Assembly: GCA_026706935.1 (NCBI GenBank)
Contig: JAPOXV010000026.1
Span: forward strand, 773,721 to 837,720
Reading direction: 5' to 3'
Source of the DNA: Gammaproteobacteria bacterium
GTDB lineage: Bacteria; Pseudomonadota; Gammaproteobacteria; Pseudomonadales; Azotimanducaceae
Length of the DNA stretch: 64,000 bases
In this document: piece by piece, positions 27,760-35,554 of the stretch
Position numbering within the stretch: the first letter of the stretch is position 1
Layout: each line of letters opens with the position of its first letter
Translations under genes and position numbers: made by a program
Notes under the pieces: model-generated
Seen by the model: the letters and a program-made list of their open reading frames with translations, nothing else
Told to the model about the DNA's origin: nothing
Databases searched by the model: none

Positions 27760-27847
27760 AATCTGGTACCAATCGCAAATTACGTTGGCTACGGCTAGAT
27801 TCGCCGGTAAAACGGTTTTTCAGGCCGAAGCGCAAAGGGAGGTTCCC

Positions 27848-28099
27848 ATGCAAAGTGGCGACGACATGCTGAAGCAAATCGTTGAAAAATCAGCGCTAGA
27901 TTCTGATTTCAGACAACAGCTTCTTGCAGATCCGAAGAGCACAATTAGTCAAGAACTTGGAATTACGATTCCTGAATCTATGACTATACAGATTCACGAA
28001 AGCGACATGCAAACAGTGCATCTGGCGCTGCCACCGGATCCACATATCACAGAAGAGCAACTCGAAGCGATTTCCGCTGGGTTGTGCTGCTGCTGGTAA
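27848..28099 (+). CDS. NHLP-type RiPP precursor peptide, core Leu-Cys-Cys-Cys-Trp
   Basis: An 83-residue precursor. The ATG at 27848 is chosen because GGGAGG lies 6 bases upstream and the nitrile-hydratase-alpha-like leader begins there. Leader residues 7-62 show the family pattern: MLKQIVEKSALDSDFRQQLL, ADPKSTISQELGI, IPESMTIQIHES and the LALPP box; then the leader end EEQLEAISAG (69-78). The expected double-Gly-like cleavage (Ala77-Gly78) would release LCCCW (79-83), encoded at 28082-28096, an unusually short core of three adjacent Cys plus a terminal Trp. The Cys residues suit the cluster's YcaO cyclodehydratase and the Trp suits its halogenase. It is the only cluster gene on the + strand and is closed by a strong hairpin. 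Confidence 0.9.
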   Translation: MQSGDDMLKQIVEKSALDSDFRQQLLADPKSTISQELGITIPESMTIQIHESDMQTVHLALPPDPHITEEQLEAISAGLCCCW

Positions 28100-28169
28100 A
28101 TGTCATCGCGGCTTAGCCGCGCGGCAACGCGGGTGTGATCGAATGCACGCTCGCTTAGAAAATTGAACG

Positions 28170-28207
28170 GGTCTACACTTTGTTATAAGGTGTAGACCTA
28201 TTTATTT
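28170..28207. terminator. Strong bidirectional terminator after the precursor gene
   Basis: A 12-bp stem (28170-28181 with 28187-28198, one G-T pair) closes a 5-base GTTAT loop and is followed by TATTTATTT. On the other strand the region also ends the large biosynthetic operon, whose last stop codon is at 28224-28226, about 25 bases before the stem. It therefore insulates the converging precursor gene and operon. Confidence 0.75.
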
Positions 28208-28223
28208 ACAGCGGTCCGACTAC

Positions 28224-29339
28224 TTAAGATAACGCCGCGGACAGCACCATAAATACATATGCCTTCGCTTTGGAAAGCTGGTTATCCTCGATCACGAGCT
28301 TTATATGGTGGATACCGCGAAGCAGGACGTAACGCGCGGATTTCCCAAACAGCGTCGTTGGTTTGGTGACCCACGTAGCGAGTTTCTGTAGTTTCGCTTG
28401 ATCAACAAGAGCCTCTCGATTCAATGCATCTAAGAAAGGATCCCAGTCGGTCAGGCCATCGAGCCAATACCGTGAGTCTTTTGTATATCTCTGCTTTACG
28501 ATGAGAGTTAAGCCAAGTGTGGGTCCGAGACCGTGTTGGTGCACGTCGATATTCGCACCAGACCGGACGATGTTCACTCTCTCCTTAAAGCGGGAAATTA
28601 CCTCCTCGACAACGGAGGTTTCACCGGGCCATCGGAGCGCATTGAGGTAGCCGCATATTTCGCTTTGTGTCTTGAAGCCCATGATTGCGAGACGGATCGA
28701 ACGCTCCCGGGATGGAAATACCCCAAAAGAGTCCATGCGCGTATCTTCGGGTTGAGCCAAATAAGCTTCTCTCACGTGCGTACGCTCGTGCTCATCACGG
28801 TTCCAGCCAACGCTCGAGACGAGTGAGTCGACGATCAAACTCACATCGTCGACTTGACCGGCTGAGCCGATTATCGGTCGTTCACCTGGTCTAAGAAACA
28901 TACCAGGAACTTCGCAAAGTACTGCGTTCGCGGAACCGATGTCGTACTCGAGCATCAACTTGCGACCGACAATCTCTTGGAGATCCGAGTTTTCCGATTC
29001 GATTCGGTCGAAGAGACGTGTGATTATTTGCGCTGTTGAATCTGTACTGTCGTTTCGAGCGCATTCGTGGAAAAACTCCGCGGACCGAGTTCCACTCGCC
29101 AGTGATACACCAAAGTCTGCCTGCGGTTCGGGGTTTTGAAGCGGTAGTTCAAAACCAAAAGGCAGTGCCGCCAAGGAGATTGGAAGCGTGCTTGCCCGAT
29201 TGAGTATGTCGGTCCATCCAGTCTCACCGATTAGTGTAGGAGAGACGAAATTTCGAAAGTGGTGAAGCAGATCGCTCATCGCTTCACCTTCGTCGACAAG
29301 ACGATCTTGCGTCAGGTTGACAGCTTCGTCGATTTCCAT
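28224..29339 (-). CDS. RiPP-cluster-associated protein of unknown function
   Basis: A 371-residue soluble protein, last gene of the biosynthetic operon, 7 bases after the YcaO gene. I cannot name its function. Its pattern resembles a family of uncharacterised bacterial proteins: a central EYD segment (about residue 130), MDSFGVFPSRERSIRLAIMG followed by YLNALRWPG, a GLGPTLGL stretch near residue 275, and a C-terminal segment HHIKLVIEDNQLSKAKAYV. The conserved ending suggests an intact enzyme or binding domain. No signal peptide or membrane segment. The first 19 residues are variable; Met20 (MSDLLHHF) is an alternative start. Tight coupling to YcaO suggests it works on the same peptide. Confidence 0.7.
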   Translation of the reverse strand: MEIDEAVNLTQDRLVDEGEAMSDLLHHFRNFVSPTLIGETGWTDILNRASTLPISLAALPFGFELPLQNPEPQADFGVSLASGTRSAEFFHECARNDSTDSTAQIITRLFDRIESENSDLQEIVGRKLMLEYDIGSANAVLCEVPGMFLRPGERPIIGSAGQVDDVSLIVDSLVSSVGWNRDEHERTHVREAYLAQPEDTRMDSFGVFPSRERSIRLAIMGFKTQSEICGYLNALRWPGETSVVEEVISRFKERVNIVRSGANIDVHQHGLGPTLGLTLIVKQRYTKDSRYWLDGLTDWDPFLDALNREALVDQAKLQKLATWVTKPTTLFGKSARYVLLRGIHHIKLVIEDNQLSKAKAYVFMVLSAALS

Positions 29340-29346
29340 GTTGTTT

Positions 29347-31662
29347 TCACGCGATGACCGGCGCGGGATTTAAGTCAGTCTCCGCGCACGGTTGTTGACG
29401 GTATCCCATAGTAACAGGGACGTTGTAAAGTCGACCTGGGGCAAATCGCGCCCAAAAATGTCGCATACCTGGAACGATCACTCGAACTACTGGCATTTTG
29501 ATATCCGGTCTGGTCTGTTCGAGTACTAGGAACTCCATATCTTTTTCTTCAACGAGGTTGCGACAACGCTCCACATCATCGCGGGAATCATCCGTTTCCA
29601 CCACGTGAAAGTCGGTTGCTGTTCGTGACGCGCCTTCGCGAGGGGAAAGCCAACGACATTCATCCAGTCGAGAAGTTCGCCACCACCACAGTGCAAGTGG
29701 GTCATCGATCATCGGACGACCGTCACGACTTCCTGGACGAGGCAGCCATGTAAGACATTGGTTCAATTCACAGACCGCTCGTAGTGCCGCGATTCGAGGG
29801 TGGGAGTGAGCGCCAGCGCCATAGATGATGTCTTCAGTCGCGCCATCACGTCTGCGTGAGATCGCAACGAACGTGGGAATACCAAGATCTGAGGTAACGT
29901 CGAGTAACCAAATTTCTCTTTCGTAACGGGCATAGTAATCTGTCGCGAGAGCTAAAAACTCATCATCAAACGAGGATAAATCAATTTCAGGTACCTGAAG
30001 TTGGTTGTACCACCAGATAGCGAAAGCGTCGCGCTCCACCAACTCATAAAAACCTTGAAGGATAGCTTCCTCGACGGTATTACCAGCGGCGCAGCCATTG
30101 GAATCTGCAAAGAGATCTGCCATGCCCCGTTGTTCGGCCGGCATACTGTAAAGCATCGACGTCGGTAGGTATTTATGTCGACGTTCGGTCAACGACCAAA
30201 CGGGCGTCCAGTCAATTTCTATATCAGGATCGAGTCGCGGAGGCACCATGTTGTATAGGTGCCCCTTCGCGTTAATGCTTCGTGCGTTGTTCAGTTGCTC
30301 ATCGCTAAATAATTGAACATCATTAGGATGAATCGCCTCCTCGCCTATTGCCAAATCTTTGAAAGTCTTGTGAACACGGATCTCGTCACCATGGTATGCT
30401 CCTGAATAGCGTTCAATTGCCTCGCAGAGCGCGCTCACTTCAGACTGCTCACGCATGCTCCCTTTGCCGGCGCTTTTGCTGCGAAGGCTTCGTCGAAGAG
30501 AGCTCAGGCTCCGGCTTCGTATACCAAGGTTGCTACCTGCCCAATAGACATGCAGCCAAGAATCAGTTTCATCGGTTGTGCGAGATAACCACGTCACAAC
30601 ACCACTGATCGGACTGATGACATGCTGGTACTTGGCAAGTGTGACTTCAGGTGCTACGGTGCGAGCGCCGCCGCTATTTTGATGAGGTTTCGGACTTGGA
30701 CTCAATGTCAGAGGAAGAGGTTCTCGATCGTGTCGAAACAAATCCTCGTCTCCGCACGCTTGGCACTGCGGCCTTCGACTCACCTGGTGTTTCGAACTTT
30801 CAAATGTAGCGGTGTCTATCGCGATTGCGTGCTGATAGATTGGGGCGATTTCGCCAAGGACTAACCATTTGACAATTTCAGTTGCAACAAAGCGAAACAT
30901 TGCATCAAGCACGACTGGTTCAGAGGCGAACGGTCGAAAAGCAGCGTCATCACCGGCAAAATTTCGCAAGAAGCTATGTACCTCTTGGTGGTTTCTCATT
31001 CGATAGCTAAGACATGACCAACAAGGACCATCCGTAGCTGCTCGGAAAACTGGTCCGAACAACGGGTGGATCCCGCGTGGGCGCACCATTAGCCAAGGTG
31101 TACCGGCTTCAAGATGGTGCTGGTTGATAGTGGAGAATCGCTCCTCAAGGTAATCCGCGCAAACGTATACGCTGAGTTGAGAACCATGGCTCGCCAGAGT
31201 AATACCACTCGCTTCTAACTGCGAAGCTAATTCGACTTCGTTACCGTCTATGTCGACCGACGAAGTCGCCAATGTCTGTTCGACGAACCGTGGCGTTGCA
31301 CCAAGTGACGACCAGTAAGCAGCCCTTGAATGTGCCATGTTGTATTCGCCAGATACAACGTAACCCCTTCGAGATAGCGAAGTAATCGCATCGTGGATCG
31401 CAGAAGCGGCGTATCGATCCTTCAGTTTTGCAACGATTTCGCTTAGCTGCTGCTTACCGTCGAGTAGGGGGAGCAAATCATTCGTTAGCTGTCCGTGAAG
31501 CAATGTGTTAAACGACTCAGAAACCAATAGAGCTTGCTGGTCGCCTATGTCGCGAAATTCCAAATGCGGTGTGAGCATCGGAACGTTGACTTGCCCCTCG
31601 TCTTCGGGCGTCGTCCTAATCATGAACCCGCTTCGCGTTACGTCAGCCGAATTGGATTGCAT
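29347..31662 (-). CDS. Fused TOMM cyclodehydratase (RRE + E1-like + YcaO)
   Basis: A 771-residue azoline-forming enzyme. Residues about 35-105 form a winged-helix leader-binding domain (LLHGQLTNDLLPLLDGKQQL). Residues about 110-310 are an E1/ThiF-like partner with four zinc-type cysteines: C214/C217 in PCWSCLSYR and C300/C303 in PQCQACGDE. Residues about 340-771 are YcaO, with ATP-binding motifs EAIERYSG and SNGCAAGNTVEEAILQGFYE then LVERDAF. The C-terminus, NPAPVIA, matches the Pro-rich YcaO ending. It would use ATP to cyclise Cys (or Ser/Thr) of the precursor to thiazolines. No SagB-like flavin dehydrogenase that would oxidise azolines to azoles is visible in the cluster. Confidence 0.92.
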   Translation of the reverse strand: MQSNSADVTRSGFMIRTTPEDEGQVNVPMLTPHLEFRDIGDQQALLVSESFNTLLHGQLTNDLLPLLDGKQQLSEIVAKLKDRYAASAIHDAITSLSRRGYVVSGEYNMAHSRAAYWSSLGATPRFVEQTLATSSVDIDGNEVELASQLEASGITLASHGSQLSVYVCADYLEERFSTINQHHLEAGTPWLMVRPRGIHPLFGPVFRAATDGPCWSCLSYRMRNHQEVHSFLRNFAGDDAAFRPFASEPVVLDAMFRFVATEIVKWLVLGEIAPIYQHAIAIDTATFESSKHQVSRRPQCQACGDEDLFRHDREPLPLTLSPSPKPHQNSGGARTVAPEVTLAKYQHVISPISGVVTWLSRTTDETDSWLHVYWAGSNLGIRSRSLSSLRRSLRSKSAGKGSMREQSEVSALCEAIERYSGAYHGDEIRVHKTFKDLAIGEEAIHPNDVQLFSDEQLNNARSINAKGHLYNMVPPRLDPDIEIDWTPVWSLTERRHKYLPTSMLYSMPAEQRGMADLFADSNGCAAGNTVEEAILQGFYELVERDAFAIWWYNQLQVPEIDLSSFDDEFLALATDYYARYEREIWLLDVTSDLGIPTFVAISRRRDGATEDIIYGAGAHSHPRIAALRAVCELNQCLTWLPRPGSRDGRPMIDDPLALWWWRTSRLDECRWLSPREGASRTATDFHVVETDDSRDDVERCRNLVEEKDMEFLVLEQTRPDIKMPVVRVIVPGMRHFWARFAPGRLYNVPVTMGYRQQPCAETDLNPAPVIA

Positions 31663-31703
31663 TCGGCGCTTCCGTATAAAGCGAGTGGATGACTAGACGT
31701 CTG

Positions 31704-34091
31704 CTAGATCGATGATGCCAAGTCACGTTTGACTTGGTTAGTTGAATCCTGTACGGCGGTATTCAGCGCATCAATCGTGTCGTATCCACACGCATTGGCA
31801 ACGATCGAATTAACCTTCTCACCGGCGTCATCTAAGTCCCATCCATCTTCAAGGACAAGCCGTTCAATGCCTTGTAACGACCTCATCAGATCAGCTGCTT
31901 GCGCAGCGGCACCTACGTCGTGCTTCTCGAGTATCGTATTCGCCGATGGTGCTGGGTCGCCGATATCGTCTGTTCCATTTGTTAACCGAAGTAAGCGCGC
32001 TGTAGCTTCAACGACATCAAGTCCCTCGCAAACGTACTTGTGAGCTGAACGAACGTCTTCGGTACTTTCTTTAATCAAATCGGCGATTGTCTTCATTCGA
32101 GATCCGTCGGCACGAATTTCGGCGAGGATGTGGGTGTAAACGTTTTCGACTGTTTCCTTAAACTCCGAGTCGCCCAATTCAAAAATACATCGCGACCGGG
32201 TCAGCAGATCCATACCGGTAGATTCAAGATCTGCAATGTAGGATCTATATTCATCTATTGTGAACGATCTAGTTTGATTATCGTTTCTTTGACTTGCCGA
32301 AAACACAAGACTGTCACTTGCCAGGTCTTGAAGGCTTGTGCGAAATCTTTTTGACAGAAGGTTGAATATTGCGGATTGATTGGTATCGTGGATGAGTATA
32401 GCTTCTAGAGGTATACCAGGATACGCTTCTCGACTCGCGAGATCACCTATAAACATCGCGACTAGACCGCCTTCTTCTACCGCGCCGTTTCGTTCGACGA
32501 AATCCGCTACAACCGATGTAAGTATGGATACAACGATGGCTTCAGCAAGATTTGACAGAGCAGTCGACGCCTCTAATGGCGACAGGTTTCCACGTATGAC
32601 GTGAATACCTAGCTGAAACGCCTTGTCATTTGACCAATTGCGTACGATTTCAACGGTATCCCTTGCATCTGCAGCGGGTAACTCCGCGATTTGATCGATC
32701 ATTTCGTGAACGCCCATTTCGTGCGTCCAGTACAATCGAGTTAACCCACGCCGAGCGGTTGTCTCGTACTCCAGATCAGGTCCAAATCCTTTCGGAAGAT
32801 CAAGGTCGGTAAACTCGCGTTCTTGAAGGTTGTCGAGTAGTTCAGGATTTCGTTCAATCCAACTCGCCAGACGCGGTGCACAACTAAAAATCTCGATGAT
32901 TGAATCGAACGACTCAGGTCTGGATGCAGCTAGTGGGCTGTCATATGCACGCCAATCCTCTATTTCCGGGTAGAAGTGCGCTCGCCACTGATCGACCAAC
33001 GGATCCATCTTCTCAAACCAACGTTTAGGTCGAACGACAAGGTTCATCATGTCGCCGTAAGTCCCTGGCAGCTGCGGCGATTCGTCCGCGTTGCGAACTT
33101 GAAGCAATGGATAGTGCCGACTTGCCATCGCATGGTGGTCAGAATGGCGCTGCATTTTGAAGAACATCCAATTACTGAACTTCCAGTCTGCATCCCAGGA
33201 GTGGCGCGGCATCACCTTTTCCCATCGACCGTTGGGCAATCGAACTCGACGTAGTCCGTAGTGCTGACAGTAGTTGATGATCTTCATCGAGAAGACACAG
33301 CATAGACCTAGCAACATGAAAACGAGCACGGCCCAGATCCCGCCCATCCAAAATGCTAAGCCGTACCAAAACAGTAGACCGATCCCGTAGCGCCAAAATG
33401 GATTCGTGAAATGCCAAATAGGGTGGTTACTTCGTGCGAGCCGATCTCGTGCAGCTTTCCAAGAATTGGTGAGATTGCTCGCGACTTCCTTGGGGAAATA
33501 GTGCCAAAAACTCTCACCTTTCGGGGCAGAACCCACGTCATTGGGTGTTCCGACCTGAGCGTGATGAATATAGACGTGTTCGGTGGCGTATTGTGGATAG
33601 GAACCGGATGCGAGCAGAAATTCTGCGATACGTCGCTCCCACGTCGTCCGTCGATGTACAAGCTCGTGTCCGACCATAAATACGGCCTGCGCTTCCATCG
33701 TCAGAATAAAGACGAGAATGACCTCTTCCCAAATCGCAAATGGATTCGCGACGAGAATTTGCCACATCCCGAAGATAAGTGTCGGTGGCCACAAGAACGC
33801 CCATCCCCAGAGCGGCACGTTGTGCCAGAGTAGGCGTCGTTCCGGCGTTTTTTTTGGATCGATATTCCGCCCATCTGGTCCGAGCAGCTTGTCGAAGGGA
33901 GTGGCAACACTCATGAATAAAAACGGCGGTAAAAGCCACCAACCCCCGTAGATCAGAGCGAGAAATATCAGGGGGAAAATACCTAACGGTATATAGTGCG
34001 GTAGCGCGTTGAGGATCGAAGGTTCGATATACTGCGTGAGATCAGGTTGGTTTGATTCCATTCCACTATCAGTGGCAGTATCCTGAGACAT
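31704..34091 (-). CDS. AlkB-type membrane di-iron oxygenase fused to degenerate GlnE-like domain
   Basis: A 795-residue protein. Residues about 30-375 are alkane-hydroxylase-like: several membrane helices and the histidine boxes GHELVHRR (141-148), EHVYIHHAQVG (171-181), NYCQHYGLRR (273-282) and MQRHSDHHAMASRHYP (313-328). Residues about 400-680 resemble the adenylyltransferase fold of glutamine-synthetase adenylyltransferase GlnE: APRLASWIERNPELLD, ARRGLTRLYW, QLGIHVIRGNLSPLEASTAL, then AMFIGDLASREAYPGIPLEAILIHD where GlnE has the GKLGGRE...SDLDLIFLYD catalytic segment. The metal-binding Asp residues are replaced (Pro and Glu), so this half is probably non-catalytic. The frame is continuous. 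Function in the cluster is unknown: hydroxylation or desaturation of a hydrophobic partner is plausible. Confidence 0.85.
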   Translation of the reverse strand: MSQDTATDSGMESNQPDLTQYIEPSILNALPHYIPLGIFPLIFLALIYGGWWLLPPFLFMSVATPFDKLLGPDGRNIDPKKTPERRLLWHNVPLWGWAFLWPPTLIFGMWQILVANPFAIWEEVILVFILTMEAQAVFMVGHELVHRRTTWERRIAEFLLASGSYPQYATEHVYIHHAQVGTPNDVGSAPKGESFWHYFPKEVASNLTNSWKAARDRLARSNHPIWHFTNPFWRYGIGLLFWYGLAFWMGGIWAVLVFMLLGLCCVFSMKIINYCQHYGLRRVRLPNGRWEKVMPRHSWDADWKFSNWMFFKMQRHSDHHAMASRHYPLLQVRNADESPQLPGTYGDMMNLVVRPKRWFEKMDPLVDQWRAHFYPEIEDWRAYDSPLAASRPESFDSIIEIFSCAPRLASWIERNPELLDNLQEREFTDLDLPKGFGPDLEYETTARRGLTRLYWTHEMGVHEMIDQIAELPAADARDTVEIVRNWSNDKAFQLGIHVIRGNLSPLEASTALSNLAEAIVVSILTSVVADFVERNGAVEEGGLVAMFIGDLASREAYPGIPLEAILIHDTNQSAIFNLLSKRFRTSLQDLASDSLVFSASQRNDNQTRSFTIDEYRSYIADLESTGMDLLTRSRCIFELGDSEFKETVENVYTHILAEIRADGSRMKTIADLIKESTEDVRSAHKYVCEGLDVVEATARLLRLTNGTDDIGDPAPSANTILEKHDVGAAAQAADLMRSLQGIERLVLEDGWDLDDAGEKVNSIVANACGYDTIDALNTAVQDSTNQVKRDLASSI

Positions 34092-34167
34092 AGCAGTTTT
34101 TCTCGTGGCTAATGCATCTTCAAGGGAACCTGCATACGCGGTTTACGACCGAGGATCGGATCTGGGT

Positions 34168-35463
34168 TCAACTCTTATCCCCGACGAGTCTCTCTAACGC
34201 TTCAATGCAGAAAGCCCCTGTTATTGACTCAGAGGCGTGTCCAATCTGACCAAATGTTCCCCAATTCAGAGATTGGTCACCGAAGGCGAGTATCTCTGGC
34301 CAACTACCGTCGTCGCGTTGCATATCAATGATCGTCTCCAATTGGAGACTCACTTCGATTTGTTCTAGACTCCCAATATTGTAGAGTGCAGCGACTGCCT
34401 GAGCAGTCTGAAGGACGTTTCCAAATCTACCGCTCTGATCACGCAAATCAAGGATTCTTTCTGTCAGTATCGGTCTTAATTGATGGAAGATCGTCGGTAC
34501 GCGAATCATCGCTCGAGACGTCGCATAGTAGACCGTTACCGGATCGGGATACCACTTTGACGCACCTATGGCACTGCCATCGATAATCGTACCTTCTAAC
34601 CACGCTTGAGCTTTCTTCGTTTCTGCACAGTCTCCAAGATATGCAATCAGATTTGCATTGACGACGGGGTCTGCTTCGATTCGGAAAGGCGATACAACCT
34701 CCGGTTCGTTATCCGCATGAATCCAGGTCAAGTACAGTCCACTCTCGTCTCGATTACCCACGATTGCGGGTACGTTTCTGCGCAACAGGATCCAAGGATG
34801 CGAATCGAGGACAAGCGAGCAAAGGGACGTACTATCCAAGTCGTTCGGCAGGTGTCGGTAGTAGCGCCACAATCCAGGATATTCGATCGTATCTGCGAGA
34901 TACCCTTTCGTGCGGCGGTAGATGGATTGTGCTAGTTCTTCGTTTGAGCATGCCAGAGCAAGCGCACAAAAGGCAGAAATAAATGGCGGTCGTTCGTAAT
35001 GTCGAGGTACTTCAGGTCTCGCGACATTGAATCGGATGCAGCTCCAGGCGCCGTTCGAATCGACGGCATCGTGTAGGTACTCGAGTCCTCTTCGAATACT
35101 GTCACGACCAACGGCGGCATACGATTGTTGGGAACCGACTCGTTGCCGGTGTTTTGACTCCGATTTATGGAACGAGCGTTTTGGTGGTGCAGGATCGAGT
35201 AACGTCTTTTGCAGGAATTCGAGCGATCCTGCTCCTCTCATAGCCTCCTCTCGCTCTGTTTTACTGTATTTATCACGTGGTGGCAACACGATGTGAGTCA
35301 GTTCGTAACTCTCCTCATGTATGTGCACCTCATGGTTCTCCGTTAACACCACATCAAGCTCGTGCTCGATGGTCGCTTTCGGAGATTTGAGCAGGCGATC
35401 ACGAAACTCCTGATCGTCACGCGCTCTATCGATGAGCAAACGCTTCAGGTCTTTAGGTTTCAC
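34168..35463 (-). CDS. NHLP leader-like domain fused to terpene-cyclase-like toroid
   Basis: A 431-residue protein. Residues 1-90 closely follow the NHLP precursor leader: LLIDRARDDQEFRDRLLKSP, KATIEHELDV, HIHEESYELTHIVLPP, and a short TEREEAMRGAG where precursors have their cleavage box. Residues about 115-431 look like the alpha/alpha toroid of squalene-hopene cyclase and prenyltransferase beta-subunits: repeats such as DSNGAWSCIRF (135-145) and the QW-like MQRDDGSWPEI (381-391), plus NDLDSTSLCS (207-216), reminiscent of the DxDD acid motif of class II terpene cyclases but with Ser-Thr after DLD. No signal peptide. It is either an enzyme that uses the leader fold for docking, or a very large leader-bearing substrate. 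Context: between exporter and AlkB-like genes. Confidence 0.82.
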   Translation of the reverse strand: MKPKDLKRLLIDRARDDQEFRDRLLKSPKATIEHELDVVLTENHEVHIHEESYELTHIVLPPRDKYSKTEREEAMRGAGSLEFLQKTLLDPAPPKRSFHKSESKHRQRVGSQQSYAAVGRDSIRRGLEYLHDAVDSNGAWSCIRFNVARPEVPRHYERPPFISAFCALALACSNEELAQSIYRRTKGYLADTIEYPGLWRYYRHLPNDLDSTSLCSLVLDSHPWILLRRNVPAIVGNRDESGLYLTWIHADNEPEVVSPFRIEADPVVNANLIAYLGDCAETKKAQAWLEGTIIDGSAIGASKWYPDPVTVYYATSRAMIRVPTIFHQLRPILTERILDLRDQSGRFGNVLQTAQAVAALYNIGSLEQIEVSLQLETIIDMQRDDGSWPEILAFGDQSLNWGTFGQIGHASESITGAFCIEALERLVGDKS

Positions 35464-35554
35464 AATTGGTGATTGTCGAGCGCAAACTGCAGGACTACGT
35501 GGACCCTATGATCTCTAGTCTGCTTGATTACGCGCAAAGAGTCCTCTCATCGAT

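Larger units (their letters stand above)
27201..27847. other. Long intergenic region between Rieske gene and precursor gene
   Basis: About 640 bases without a supported gene, between divergent transcription units. It holds an 8-bp perfect hairpin (27477-27498), a possible long-range pairing of TGGAGGG (27380-27386) with CCCTCCA (27435-27441), and a sigma-70-like promoter before the precursor. An open frame runs in phase from 27692 into the precursor but has no NHLP similarity before the internal ATG. The region probably controls precursor expression separately from the modifying enzymes. Confidence 0.5.

Noticed and set aside
27692..27847. In-frame N-terminal extension of the precursor peptide
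   Set aside because: The extra 52 residues lack NHLP similarity, have no good ribosome-binding site, and would cover the likely promoter. The internal ATG has an excellent GGGAGG.
33411..33833. 140-codon open frame on the + strand opposite the AlkB-like gene
   Set aside because: It is antisense to conserved AlkB histidine boxes and has no independent support.
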